NCBI GenBank assembly: GCA_963978545.1
Contig: OZ021732.1
Coordinates: forward strand, 19,079,521-19,143,520
Reading direction: 5' to 3'
Length of the DNA: 64,000 bases
Source: Linyphia triangularis
Lineage: Eukaryota > Arthropoda > Arachnida > Araneae > Linyphiidae
The notes beneath the pieces are model-generated. The model had not been told where the DNA came from. It searched no databases and worked only from the letters and a program-made list of their open reading frames with translations. Below, one piece after another: positions 23,287 to 35,187 of the stretch. How positions within the stretch are numbered: the first letter of the stretch is position 1; every line of letters starts with the position of its first letter. A program made the position numbers and the translations under genes.

Positions 23287-24066
23287 AGCCAGTATATTAA
23301 AATCTTCCAATACTGATGTACTACATGTATATCTTACGACAGCACTACTGTATATATTACGACAGAACCTCCCCCTCCACTCTTCCCTTCTAATGAAACC
23401 AGATTTTTTTTTTTTATCTCATTGAATTTGCTCATTGACACCATTAAGAACTGAAGAAAGGAAAAACAACACTTCCGTCACTAGGAGGTAATGCGACAAT
23501 CCAATGATTTATATTGAATATAACTGAACATGGGAAAGTAGCTTCTAAATTAATTAATATAAAGTCCTTATATGGTCCCAGATGCAAGTTCAAAACTTTT
23601 AATAAAAATCTGTTCATTACTATATCATGAAAATAGTTCTAAACTGGCGTACTTTAATTATATACATTCTGTACACATCTTATTATTTGTACATATATAA
23701 TATAATGTTATAATCTTCATTTATAATGGAATCTCTTTTAGAATGTTGACAAAAAATGTAAAAAACCCATGGAGATTTTAATCATTATCCTGAGTGTGTA
23801 TCTCTTAATATTAAACATTATATCACCAATCACAAACACAAGATTAGCTAATAAGAAAACATGTTTAGTGTGATAAAAAGTATATTTTGTTTAACGTATT
23901 ATTTATTACATTATTACTATTATTTATATAGTAATATTGTTTTACACCTAAGTTACAAGATACAATATTTGTATGTGTATGTGATGTTAAACTAGAAAAT
24001 TAAATTAATCTACACATGACATACATCTTTATCAAATTATAAAGCCTAAAACCAAGATACAAGAAG

Positions 24067-24098
<32 letters not shown>
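24067..24098. repeat. Poly-A tract
   Basis: A run of about 32 A residues. No retroposon body could be recognised upstream. Confidence 0.85.
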
Positions 24099-24100
<2 letters not shown>

Positions 24101-25379
24101 AAAGGGGTTTTTATTTGTTACCAGCAAAACCAAAATTGCTTTATATGCACACGAATTAAATTAAGTCAATAAAGATTGATACACGTATTTAAAAGCAATA
24201 TCGCAAGCTGCAATAATATACTTCACCAACAAAATCTGTACTTCGAATAAAGTTGATAGCCTTAAGAACAAACACCGAACTACAGTGCAATGAAAAAAGC
24301 TAGCATCTCGAGATAAAACTCTTAAATTATGCGAGTCGAAGATGAAGCATTACTAAGGGACGCATGGAGCACAACTTCCATAACGCATGCAAAATAAATG
24401 GATTAGTCTCCACTTCATCAAATACTGCGAAAGAGAAGACGGCCATGTATACATATAAAGGTCGTTTTCCCCCAACCCAGTCATTTCAAAAATAAAAAAA
24501 TAACTTCATCCCTCATGCACCAGGATATTTTAATACGGGGTGGGAGAGGATTCGAAGTCATTTCCTAAATGATTTGCGAAATCCTGGGAGCCTCCGTCTC
24601 TTCCCCCTTAGAAGTGCTATCTGGATTTGGAATAGGGGCGCTCTAAAAGTGATCACGGCAAACTGAAATTACGCTAAGGAAAACTTTCTTCTATTTTTGA
24701 GAGGGGATGGGAGGGGATGAGAACTGAAAGACTGAATTATCATATTCTCCCCCGAGGATAAACAAATGATGAAAATGAGGGGATGTGGTAAAATTGCGGT
24801 GAGTTAAGGGGTTGGGCTGTTTTTCTTTATTGTGTTTCAGGGCTATAATTATAATTATGGTTTGGAATCGTCTAAATACGTATGCAAATTTTTTTTAACT
24901 GTATCTACAATTTATAATGGGTTATGTGACATTTTATTCTGGGTGATAGGATGATCTTCTTAAGAAATGGAAACTTTAAATCGACTTTTCTCACTGTTTG
25001 CTTTTTGTTGATATTAGGTTTTTTATAATGATATGTTTTTTGTTTTTTTTTTAAATAATGGAGAAATATAAAATTGTTAGAGCATGTTTTAAAATATGTT
25101 TATTTTGTAAATTGGTATTCTAATTAACAAAATCCATTGTAGGTTTTATTTTTTTAGTACTAAGGTAAAATTACTGAAGATTTATAGAACTTTTTTTGTT
25201 ATAATGAATAAACATTTATATTACAATTAATTACTACGAGTATTCTATAATTTAATGTCAATTTTTATATAATATAGTTTTAAGAATTTTTTCTAAAAAA
25301 TTGTGGGAAAAAATGTAGCATTTAAAAAAGCCTTTGCATTTTAAAAAATGTGTGAACGAAATTAAATTTTTAATTTTTT

Positions 25380-25383
<4 letters not shown>

Positions 25384-25420
<37 letters not shown>
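25384..25420. repeat. (TA)n microsatellite
   Basis: An uninterrupted TA dinucleotide run directly next to the GC-richer block at 25430-25870. Confidence 0.9.
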
Positions 25421-25422
<2 letters not shown>

Positions 25423-25429
25423 GAATGAG

Positions 25430-25870
25430 GGAACATCGCCGCACATTATAAGAATGAAGGTAGCATAACGTTATGAATGGTGTTCCACCCCATGATCACT
25501 CATGATCCTCTACCCAGGCAATGTGAGGGGAAAATTCAATTGGACGGAATACTAAACCTGATTCTAATGGTGTGCCCTGACTTATTACAGTGAATGCTCA
25601 TTTTATTTCTCCATATACCACAGATCATCCCACGAAGGTCCCTAGGAAGACATTCGGAGCCCCGGATATGTCTGGGGACATCCTAAGGACCTCCCTGCGA
25701 GGATGGGTAGTACATGGGAAAATAATTGGTGGCCAATCGCATCCTTTACTAAACTTGTTTTCATCTGGGTAGTTAGTGTCAAGTTAGGGGGATTTCAACT
25801 ATAACCGTGCCATGACTTTCTGACAACCACACTGATATTTACCTGGCACTCCGAAAACCCTAATCTCATT
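25430..25870. repeat. GC-richer block, probable dispersed repeat
   Basis: This block stands out sharply from flanking DNA that is AT-rich or microsatellite. It has no intact long frame, although a short plus-strand frame (25590-25772) contains MSGDILRTSLRGWVVHGK. No tRNA-like boxes, terminal repeats or TIRs could be identified. The sharp boundaries and composition suggest an inserted repeat, but I cannot assign a family or show a second copy in this window. Confidence 0.35.
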
Positions 25871-26202
25871 TCCATACAACTATTTAATAGTTAGTCACAG
25901 TAAGTGTCTATTATTCCACATCTTTGTCAGCCAGAAATGCGATGTTTAATGTTTTAGCTTTAATTATATTTTGGATATTCATGCTTGACTTCATGACTGT
26001 CAGCTTCTTGATGATTATTCTAATATTATTTTTCTGAATAATTGTGTTGACTGAAACTTTTAGAATGCTGATTTATTGAAACTCATTACAATGAATTAAA
26101 TTTTAAATTTTGAAAAAAAAAACACACACAAAAAAACGCGTACTAGTGCTTGTATTAACAAGTATAAATTCTAGTTCTAATAATTAAAATTGTATTAAGC
26201 AT

Positions 26203-26284
<82 letters not shown>

Positions 26285-27744
26285 TTATGCAAAAACTGCA
26301 GCCGTTAAAAATCGTGTATGACTGTTTCATAAAGAAAAATACTTCAACAAATTTAAAAAAAAAAAAAAAAATATTTCTTGCTTTCAAATTAAGAAAACAA
26401 TAATCAAATTAATACTGTTTTGAAAGTTATCGGCAAACTTTCAAAGGGAATATAAACTGTTTTTTAAATTAAAATTCTTCAAGCTTTAAGAAGAAATAAA
26501 TATGCCATCAGAAAAAGAATATAATTAAAGCGTTTATTTTTTTTAGAGTTTTACCAAGTTAAACTATCAGTCTTCTTTGAAGTACAAAGAAAAAATAAAA
26601 AAAAATATTCTTAAGGGACTTGTTTCATTTAAACAAATCAGAAAAAAGCTCAATTAGCATCATTTACCGTTGACATTTAACAACAAAAAGTACGATTGAT
26701 GTGAAACACGACTAAAAAAATACCAAATAAATGTATTCTTTACAAGAATTTCTATTTACAATTGAGTAAAATAAGGAATAATTGACTATAAATGACTCTT
26801 TATCAGTAAATATTTTTATGAATATAAACTATGTTCAGTAAGTAAACTCATAGATAGAACACACTCATAATTATAATAAACTTCGCGTTCCTCAAATTAA
26901 AGTTGTCTAATTTAAATGTAAATAACATAATATATAAAACAAACACTTATCTTTTTATACTGATTCAATCTAATTCCTTAGACAAGTTATGCAAAGAAAT
27001 ACTTTTAGAAAAATGTTTCGTTAGTACATATCAGCCATTCTTAACACATTAGTTAATATAAAACTGCAAAATGCAATTCAAATAGTTTTATGGGTAGTAA
27101 TAACTAATGACAGATATGCATTCAAAAAGTAATTATCTACCATTGTCCTCTATGTAAATATTAGAATATTTCTTTGAGAAGTACCATTTAATTGAAGAGT
27201 ATATTGAAATGGTATCCTATAAAATTAAAATATAAATATTTGATTTAAATAAATATTTATTCATTTCCATTTAATGTATATTTGCTTACATAATTTTAAA
27301 GATATATATAATTTAAAATTACACACATATTTAAAAATATATATAAATATTCGAACATTTTTAAAAACAAGGCTTAGTTAAACTTTGATTGTAGATTAGC
27401 AGTAACCATTTATGTTGCATTAAAATTTGAATGAATCATTATCTAAACGATAATACTGTGTTTAAGAACGCAGAATTGAACATAACTAGTTTTTCCAAAT
27501 TCAAAAGGTCTTTACTTTTTGTATATGATTACTAATGTACCAAAATACTGCGCATATGAGATATTAATTTAAAATATAAAACTCAAACTAGGTTACTTCT
27601 GTACGAACATGCTTGTTCTACATAAACAAAGTGCTTAAAAATGGCACTTCAATTTATTTATTTTAAGATAATAGTTACTCTTGAGACGCAAAGCAAAATT
27701 TCAAAACTTTTTCAATTTTTTCTTTCAGACAGAAAGTACATACA
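25871..27744. other. AT-rich DNA with long poly-A, no gene
   Basis: The dominant feature is the 76-base poly-A at 26206-26281. A further A run lies at about 26354-26370. No gene is supported. Confidence 0.6.
26206..26281. repeat. 76-base poly-A tract
   Basis: Seventy-six consecutive A residues. The upstream 100 bases show no SINE or LINE body that I recognise. The minus-strand poly-Phe frame across it is an artefact. Confidence 0.9.
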
Positions 27745-27928
27745 CTTCTAAATACTAGAAATTTCTATCTTTTCAGATTTTTGACTTATGAATTGTTTTT
27801 GTATTAGTTACATCTGAAGTCATATATGGAGTACTAAGTAAACAATTTATTTTACTTTTTGAATCATGAACGAACTCTGAATGTAGTACAAAACTAGAAA
27901 ACATTTAGCATTTAAAGAGTTCCATTAA

Positions 27929-29667
27929 CCCATTAACCGCTGGCGTTGCGTTCACGCAACGCTTAGAAAACATAACTACAATACATATTTAATCAATTTT
28001 AAACTAATATTTGGAAAGTTTTTTTCATTGGTAAGGTTACACACTTTAATTTTGAACAATAAAAAATATTCTAAACCTTATTGTTTTCTCGTAGTAATAA
28101 CTTAAACTTTTCCGAAATTCGCTAAGTTAGACTGACATTGCTAAATCGATTCTGAAAAATAAAAGAAAGGGAAATAATTTTTATTAGACATAACATTTCA
28201 TATCTCCATAGTTCACTTGAAGGTCACACGCAAATAACAAATTATTTGATGAATTCATCTTCGAGCTATGATGTTTGAAATACTAGTGTTGCGCTCGCGT
28301 ATCGTCAGCGGAAAAGAGGGTCAACATTTTCTGAACTTTTTTCACACCGCCTGTTATTACAACTGCTTCATTTTGATTTGAAATATCTCGAAAGCACTAT
28401 CTTACGCTTAGTGAAGCTCTTTATACTTTTTACACCATTGATTCAGATGACAATGAAACGGACATTGTTATTATTTCTCCAGAATTTGGCAAAGTTACTA
28501 ACAAGGAAGAAGGGGACAATACAGTAATAAGTGACTCGAACGTTTTACCAAATGACATTTCTGGTGAGGTTGAATTACATTCAAATAGGAAATATAAGGA
28601 CCAAAATAATATGGATAATACAAAGACAATGAAAAAAAATTGAGCCTTTGAAATGGAAGAAAATACATCCTATTTATACATCGATACAAAAAACTGAAGA
28701 AACATCACCAAGTTGAAAAACTGAAAAGAGAATTAGAAAATTTAAGTTGTGAGGAAATTTTCGTTAAGTTTCTTGACTCTGAAACTTATGCATTGCTCAT
28801 TAATCAAACTAATATATATTCTCAGCAAAATAATCGGACTGACATTTTTACTTCTGAGAGTTACCTAAAAAGGTTTATTGGTTTGCTTCTTCTTACTGGA
28901 TACCATACATTGCCACATGAAGTAATGTATTGGCCATTAGATAAAGATGTATCGTTCCCGTTTGTTAGGCAATCAATGTCACGTATTCAGTACAGGAATA
29001 TAAAAACAAAATTTGCATATGGCAGATAACATCAATATTGACAAAAATGACAAATTGTACAAAGTGAGAATACAAGAGTAAAATTTGTTGAATAAGAAAT
29101 TTTAATAGTTTTAAATATTTGCACACGACCTAAGTATAGACGAACAAATGATTCCTTATAGAGAAAAACATTCTGCAAAAATGTCCCTAAAAGGAAAACC
29201 TTTATGATTCAGTTATAAAATTTGGACCCTTGCATCACATGATGGACAATAAAAGACTTCGCAGTAAACATTGCCACAGTCAAATTATGTATCTCTGTAA
29301 TGGTTGTGAAGTGGCTTTACATCAAGAATGTAGTCAATATTTTCATACAAAATAAGTCATATTAAATAAATGTATGTACTTACATAGTACGAAAAGTTTA
29401 TATTTTTGAAAAGAAGCTTTAAAATATTGCCAATGGTTAATTACAGTCGTTGAATATTCAACATTAATGGAATATGAAATTCTTGAAAACCGCCGATTTT
29501 AACTCGGTTTTACGCTGACGTTGCGCCAACGCAACAGTCATTTTCTCTAAAGATAAGTAAAATATTCTAACTTTTTCTTTAAATATGTTATATATGACCC
29601 TAAAATCACAAATGTTATAAATACTGACCATGTTTTTTAAGGATTTCGAGTTTTGGCGGTTAATGGG
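27929..29667 (+). mobile_element. piggyBac-family transposon, internally decayed
   Basis: The element begins CCCATTAACCGC and ends GCGGTTAATGGG, perfect 12-bp inverted repeats, and is flanked by TTAA at 27925-27928 and 29668-29671. Just inside each end is a short palindrome built on GTTGCG...CGCAAC, and an inverted subterminal copy lies at about 28287-28311. Its 1739 bp is short for an autonomous element, and the transposase inside is broken and lacks its middle. The uninterrupted 315-bp repeat copies alongside show the empty target with a single TTAA. Confidence 0.92.
28430..29356 (+). pseudogene. piggyBac-like (PGBD-type) transposase pseudogene
   Basis: Reading the plus strand by eye, an acidic N-terminal region (DSDDNETDIVI) is followed by stops and frameshifts. 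The best piece is 28793-29029, with SYLKRFIGLLLLTGYHTLP, then MYWPLDKDVSFPFVRQSMSR, which matches the conserved N-terminal part of the piggyBac DDE transposase domain (family knowledge). Next comes a DEQMIPYREKHSAK motif near 29140-29180 and a WTLASHDGQ-like end. After that the sequence jumps straight to a C-terminal cysteine-rich motif, CHSQIMYLCNGCEVALHQEC, near 29270-29330. Most of the catalytic centre is therefore deleted. Several in-frame stops confirm it is dead. Confidence 0.85.
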
Positions 29668-30432
29668 TTAACTTTTAAACATTTTTAAATTCTATTTATT
29701 TTAAGGTATACATATACAATTGAGATGATTTTATTTAATTTTTAGGTTATAATTTCAAACTTTTTGGCAGTAAATCAGAATTAAAAATGATGCATTTTTA
29801 TGCTTCTAAATACTAGAAATTTCTATCTTCTCAGATTTTTGACTTATGAATTGTTTTTGTATTAGTTACATCTGAAGTCATATATGGAGTACTACGTAAA
29901 CAATTTATTTTACTTTTTGAATCATGAACGAACTCTGAATGTAATACAAAACTAGAAAAAATTCAGCATTTAAAGAGTTCCATTAACTTTTAAACATTTT
30001 TAAATTCTATTTATTTTAAGGTATACATATACAATTGAGATGATTTTATTTAATTTTTAGGTTATAATTTCAAACTTTTTGGCAGTAAATCAGAATTAAA
30101 AATGATGCATTTTTATGCTTCTAAATACTAGAAATTTCTATCTTCTCAGATTTTTGACTTATGAATTGTTTTTGTATTAGTTACATCTGAAGTCATATAT
30201 GGAGTACTACGTAAACAATTTATTTTACTTTTTGAATCATGAACGAACTCTGAATGTAATACAAAACTAGAAAAAATTCAGCATTTAAAGAGTTCCATTA
30301 ACTTTTAAACATTTTTAAATTCTATTTATTTTAAGGTATACATATACAATTGAGATGATTTTATTTAATTTTTAGGTTATAATTTCAAACTTTTTGGCAG
30401 TAAATCAGAATTAAAAATGATGCATTTTTATA

Positions 30433-30999
30433 TATAAACTTTTTTCCGTCAATTTTTTAATCAGCTAATTACAATTAAAGTGAATAATTAGGACATTATT
30501 AGAACATGCATAAATAAACTTGTAATTAACTTAGAGGTATTATTTTTATTGCAAATAAGAGATATTATACTAACCCATGTTCCTATGGAGAATTTTGAAT
30601 TTGGCTTCACTATTTATTTAATTATAAGTTTTTAAAAATACATAGTTTTTAACAAAAAATTAAGATTAAAATATGCATAAAAATCTGTTTATAACAATAT
30701 ATATTAGATTCTCCATAGAAAACACATTCACAACTATTGTCTACAAAACAAAATTAGAATTGTGTAAATCGGACCATTTATTATGAAGTTATGATCGTTG
30801 GCGTAAAGTCATATAACACCAAAATGTCATTCTTCAGAAAACGCGTTTCAAGTTTACTACACTAATGAAAGTGATACAAAACAGGTTCACAAAACCCACC
30901 TTAGTTTAAAAAATAATTTGAGTCTCAGAAAGAAAATGGAATCATTTTAATAGTAATGAATTTGGGAATATTTTGAAACCAAAAAACAAAAACGCTGAC
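30433..30999. other. AT-rich DNA, nothing seen
   Basis: A unique-looking AT-rich stretch after the tandem repeat. No gene, repeat or motif is supported. Confidence 0.5.
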
Positions 31000-31760
31000 T
31001 TGAGTCAAATTTCGTGATTCCTAATGTATATGTATACCTTAACAAACAATTGGCAAGCATAATTTATCTCCGGAAAATACAATCATCGCACATAAACATC
31101 GGCGTCTTCCCAACACTCCTCAAATATCACAATCCACGAAAACCAATACCCACAACAATTTCGCCATCTGGATGCTCCGATAAAAATGAAATTCAACATA
31201 AATATGGTAACGACCCAGGAAACATCTGACACTTTCAATCCTTATCATCTTTTCCAGATCACTATCCGTAGTAAGGGAGTTGACTCGAACGAACTGCCCC
31301 AAGTCACATGACACCCATTCCGGGCCCTGTTACTTGCAGACGACAATTGTTCGCGACAGCACCCCTTTACCGGACGTCACTCCTAGCGACATCACCAGTG
31401 TTCGAACTGTCATTTATTGATTTTCCTCTTATTTTTTATTTTTTACCATCAGCTACTTTTTATGTGTTTGTACATCTTCCAAAGTGTCCTCTTCTCTCGG
31501 ATGCGATAAAACTCTTCAATGCGTTTGTTGCACACTTGGATGCGTTTGTTGCGTGTTGGTGATAGATTTGTTGTTCTTTTTTGGATAAGAAATGAGACTT
31601 CATCGGGGGTCTTGAGGAGAATCCTCCAGAGTTTTAGCTGGAGGAAGTGGATAGCAGGCTCTACTTAGTTACACTTTGACAGATTGAGGATGGAGGGTGA
31701 GAATGTATTCAGTAGAGGGTGAAGATCCGGTGAAACATCTTAGCTTTAAAAGTATTGAAT
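31000..31760. promoter_or_regulatory. GC-richer island with A+C to G+T strand switch
   Basis: A+C is 43/60 in 31081-31140 and 42/60 in 31141-31200. G+T is 39/60 in 31501-31560 and 40/60 in 31561-31620. The switch is near 31390-31400. The centre contains GGACGTCAC (a CRE-like half palindrome) and two similar GCGACAKCACC blocks near 31355 and 31388. Short frames on both strands (31014-31229, 31120-31314, 31308-31562) look like by-products of the higher GC content. A divergent promoter or enhancer, or a replication origin, is inferred. Confidence 0.4.
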
Positions 31761-32979
31761 TGGATTTGGAGACTTTGGAAATGTCACACACCGTGTATTC
31801 TTCAAATGATATTAAGTGTTAAAATAATACTTTGATATTGGTGCTAAATCTGAAAACAACTTTATGCAACTTGAAATTTTAAAATGCTGCTTTCAAGAGG
31901 TTCCAGATCAGTATCTGAAAAGAAAAATCCGCATCTTAAAGAATATCTCAAAAGATAAGGTCATAATATTATGACATATTGATCATGTATTTAGCGTAAC
32001 ATCTGCCCATAAACAAATTCTGGTTTCCAATTTTACCATGGGAAAATAATTCTCGTTAACAATTTGAAAAAAAATCCATACGTTTCAACCCTTTCTTTAG
32101 ACAGTTTGTAAAAATTAGTTGCTCTGAAAAAGTTAATTTAATAAATTTTTTCTATAAAATGAAAATTTTATTTTCTATACGTATTTATATTCTATGTATG
32201 GTAAGTTTGTAGTTTAGCGTGTTTATTTATTTTTTTTGTTTTTTTTACTATTAATTTGTGGTTTTACATGTTTGGATTTAAATATTTTTTTTATTTTTTT
32301 TTTATTGATTTGTTGCTTAGTATTTTTTCTATCGATTTTTAGTTTAACAAAATACAAAAAGAAAAGTATTTATCATATACTTACTCTGAGAAAAGCTTGA
32401 AACTCTTAGTTCTTTTAACGTTTTATCTTGTAACCTGATAATTCCATATCTCTGATTAGTCAATATTACATGCGTTTCAAATCATTTTCAATTTAATCAG
32501 TAACATTGGGGGTTTCGGATATTATAAAATTAATATTCCTCATTTTATAATATGTGTTATTTTATTAATGCTAGCAAGGAATGTAAAAGTATAGCTTTGA
32601 ATATCACGTTATGCTATTACAAATCCGTAATATAATTAATTTTCAATTTTTTTTTTAATATTACCGTAGTTCTGTTGTAGCATTATACAACTACTATTTT
32701 TATTTAACAATTTCAATTAAAATATTTCACGAAGTTACAACTACTGATAGAACATATTACATAGAAAATTTTTCAAAATACTAATTGCATTTTCGTAATA
32801 AAACGTTTGTTTCCAATGCAATTATGCTGAGACAAAATTTAAGACAAAATAAACAAAGAGGCATAAAATAATAAAACTGGATATTATTTGTTTCATAGAA
32901 ATACATGAACACAAACATTATCTTATATATATTAGTAAATTACATTTTATTCCAAAATATTTTAATTAAATAAAATATT
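31761..32979. other. AT-rich DNA between two switch islands
   Basis: T- and G-rich up to about 32400, then increasingly A-rich from about 32800. This continues the composition arms of the two flanking islands. No gene is supported. Confidence 0.5.
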
Positions 32980-33960
32980 CCAAAAAATTTAAATAGAAAA
33001 TCCAAGACACAAACATACAAACCAGCCACTAAATTGCATTTCCTATCCAACAAAATTCCTTAGTAAAAGTGTTTCACCCTTTATTTAGTAAATTTTGTTC
33101 AATCATTTCAAGATATATATATGAAGAAATAATATATGAAGACACGATATATTTAAAATATAAAACTTACAGGAATTTAACCACGAGTTTCATTACAGTT
33201 TATTCATTCACCAAATTTAAAATTCTTCTTTTCTATATGATTTGAATCGTGCACAGATTGTGCATAATTTTCCTCTTTTATTATTCCAAAAGTGTAACAC
33301 AAAAAACTTTTGTAAAAACGAAACTATCCGATAGATCATCTTTTGCCAGAATACATAAACTAAAATATAAAAATTCAGTGAATATTATTTCAGAAACAAA
33401 ATAATGTATCCATCCTTCCCTCAAAAACCCACCCACGCAACAATAAAATTGTATTTCCTCACGACTACCCAAAGCGAAATATCTAAGCGGCTTAAAATGA
33501 GCCAACCGCCGCAATCATTTGCGCCAAGTCACGTCGCCAACACACATCCCCGCGCACAAAAAGAAATCTGACCATGTACAAAAGATCGCCATTTGTCAGT
33601 GACATCGCCATGCGGATTACTTTAGCGTGTGTAAGAAAGAAGCTAAGAGATATGACGTTTTAATCTAGCTTTCTCGTATTCCTCTGGGGGAATTCTTTAT
33701 TATTATTTTTTTCAAACTACTTCTAGGAGATTTTTTTCATGCGTGATCTATGACATGGGGCATCATAAATAACGTGTTTACCTATTGGCGAGGAAACCAC
33801 GTCTAGATCTGTTTTGGTTTGCTAATGTTTTAAAAAATGGAGGATTATTTTTTTTTCTGCTTGCTTTGGCATCTTTTGGCGATAAGATTTGTGGTTGGGA
33901 AGCATTCAAGTTTCTGAGGGAGCCTATATTTGATTTCTGGAATTTTTTAATCTTTTAGCT
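32980..33960. promoter_or_regulatory. GC-richer island with A+C to G+T strand switch
   Basis: A+C is 44/60 in 33421-33480 and 40/60 in 33541-33600. G+T rises to 45/60 in 33841-33900. The switch is near 33620. The centre has three TCGCCA motifs (near 33532, 33585 and 33605), two of them reading CGCCAT, which resembles the Pho/YY1 core. The minus-strand frame at 33281-33514 has no recognisable domain. A regulatory or origin role is inferred from composition only. Confidence 0.4.
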
Positions 33961-35098
33961 TTTTTATTTAATTACAGTTAAGCTCAAGTTTAAATTTAGA
34001 ATTTATATATATTTCGTTATTTAGATATTTCTTATGTATTAATTTGTAATTTTATAGTTCATTGCATTCCCTTCTATGAAGTACATAAACATATTCCCTT
34101 CAGAGAATTCTAAAAAAATAAAGAACTCATTCGATAAATAGTAACTATAAATAAAATATAGTTATATAAGTTGTGTTATAACAAAATATGTACTTTTTAA
34201 TAAACATTTAGTTATATATATTTAATATTGATCACTTGTGTGTGTGCTGACTTAATTTTAATATACTACAATTAGAATTTAAGCTTAAAAGACACAATTA
34301 CTAAACATTAATAAAAATTCTAAAATCAACGATAAATAAGTAGTAATCAGATCATTAAATAAGTGCTTTGTAATTTAATTTAACTTTCCAAAACTTTGTT
34401 GAAACAAATTACTACAAAGATTCTATAATACTATTAATTAAATATATTTTACATACAGATTGAATTACTATAAATAAAACATTTTTTGTTTCTATAACTC
34501 ACTATTCTTAAATTATTATATTCAGCCATATTGACATTGTCATTATGTCAGACTCTATTTTGATTACGAATTTTTTTGTTTTTAAATTAATATAGTAGCA
34601 ACCGTAACAATATATAAAACAAAATCGTTCACAATACTGCTTTAAATAACTGTTAATATCCCAAAATTTGTAAACATTTTTTTTTCCAATTATTAAAAAA
34701 TTATATAATTATTTCTCAATTACAATTTGTACAATGTCTTGTAAATTTTAATTAGATTTTGTTATGACAGTTATACTCCTGTTCTATTTAGTTGTATCTT
34801 ATGTGATTGAGTTACTGGGAATTAAACTCTAGTTTTTCGAACAACATGAAGTTTGCTTCTTTTGTTCACATTGTGTTAAGACAACTAAGTTAATATTGTG
34901 AGCTTGTTACCGACTAATATCTGATGTTTAACGAATTGTAAAATTGTGGGAAAATAATAAAGGTGGTGATTTTTCTTGAATCTAAATAATTATTTCTCTG
35001 TAAAGAAAATATTGTTGTAACCTCATCATTTTATTTCGTACAATTGTATTCAGTTCACTTTCGAACTAAACTAAAACTATCTTAAATTTAATCGTAAA

Positions 35099-35187
<89 letters not shown>

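Larger units (their letters stand above)
23287..25429. other. AT-rich DNA with one GC-richer island, no gene
   Basis: A poly-A run lies at 24067-24098 and a (TA)n run at about 25384-25420. Between about 24300 and 24900 the sequence is GC-richer and switches from A+C-rich (36-37 of 60 per line in 24361-24540) to G-rich and then strongly G+T-rich (46 of 60 in 24781-24840). No exon could be recognised. Confidence 0.45.
27745..30432. repeat. 315-bp tandem repeat, three copies, first one interrupted
   Basis: Units begin CTTCTAAATACTAGAAATTT at 27745, 29803 and 30118. The spacing between the second and third is 315 bases. Between the first and second it is 2058, which equals 315 plus the 1739-bp piggyBac element and one 4-bp TTAA duplication. 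Copies 2 and 3 appear identical by eye, while copy 1 differs at several positions (for example TACTAAGTAA against TACTACGTAA). The similarity breaks down at about 30432. The unit is AT-rich and non-coding. Confidence 0.9.

Noticed and set aside
26184..26387. Minus-strand poly-Phe frame
   Set aside because: An artefact of the 76-base poly-A tract.
27745..30432. Repeat array considered as CRISPR-like
   Set aside because: Units are 315 bp without spacers, in eukaryotic DNA; an ordinary tandem duplication.
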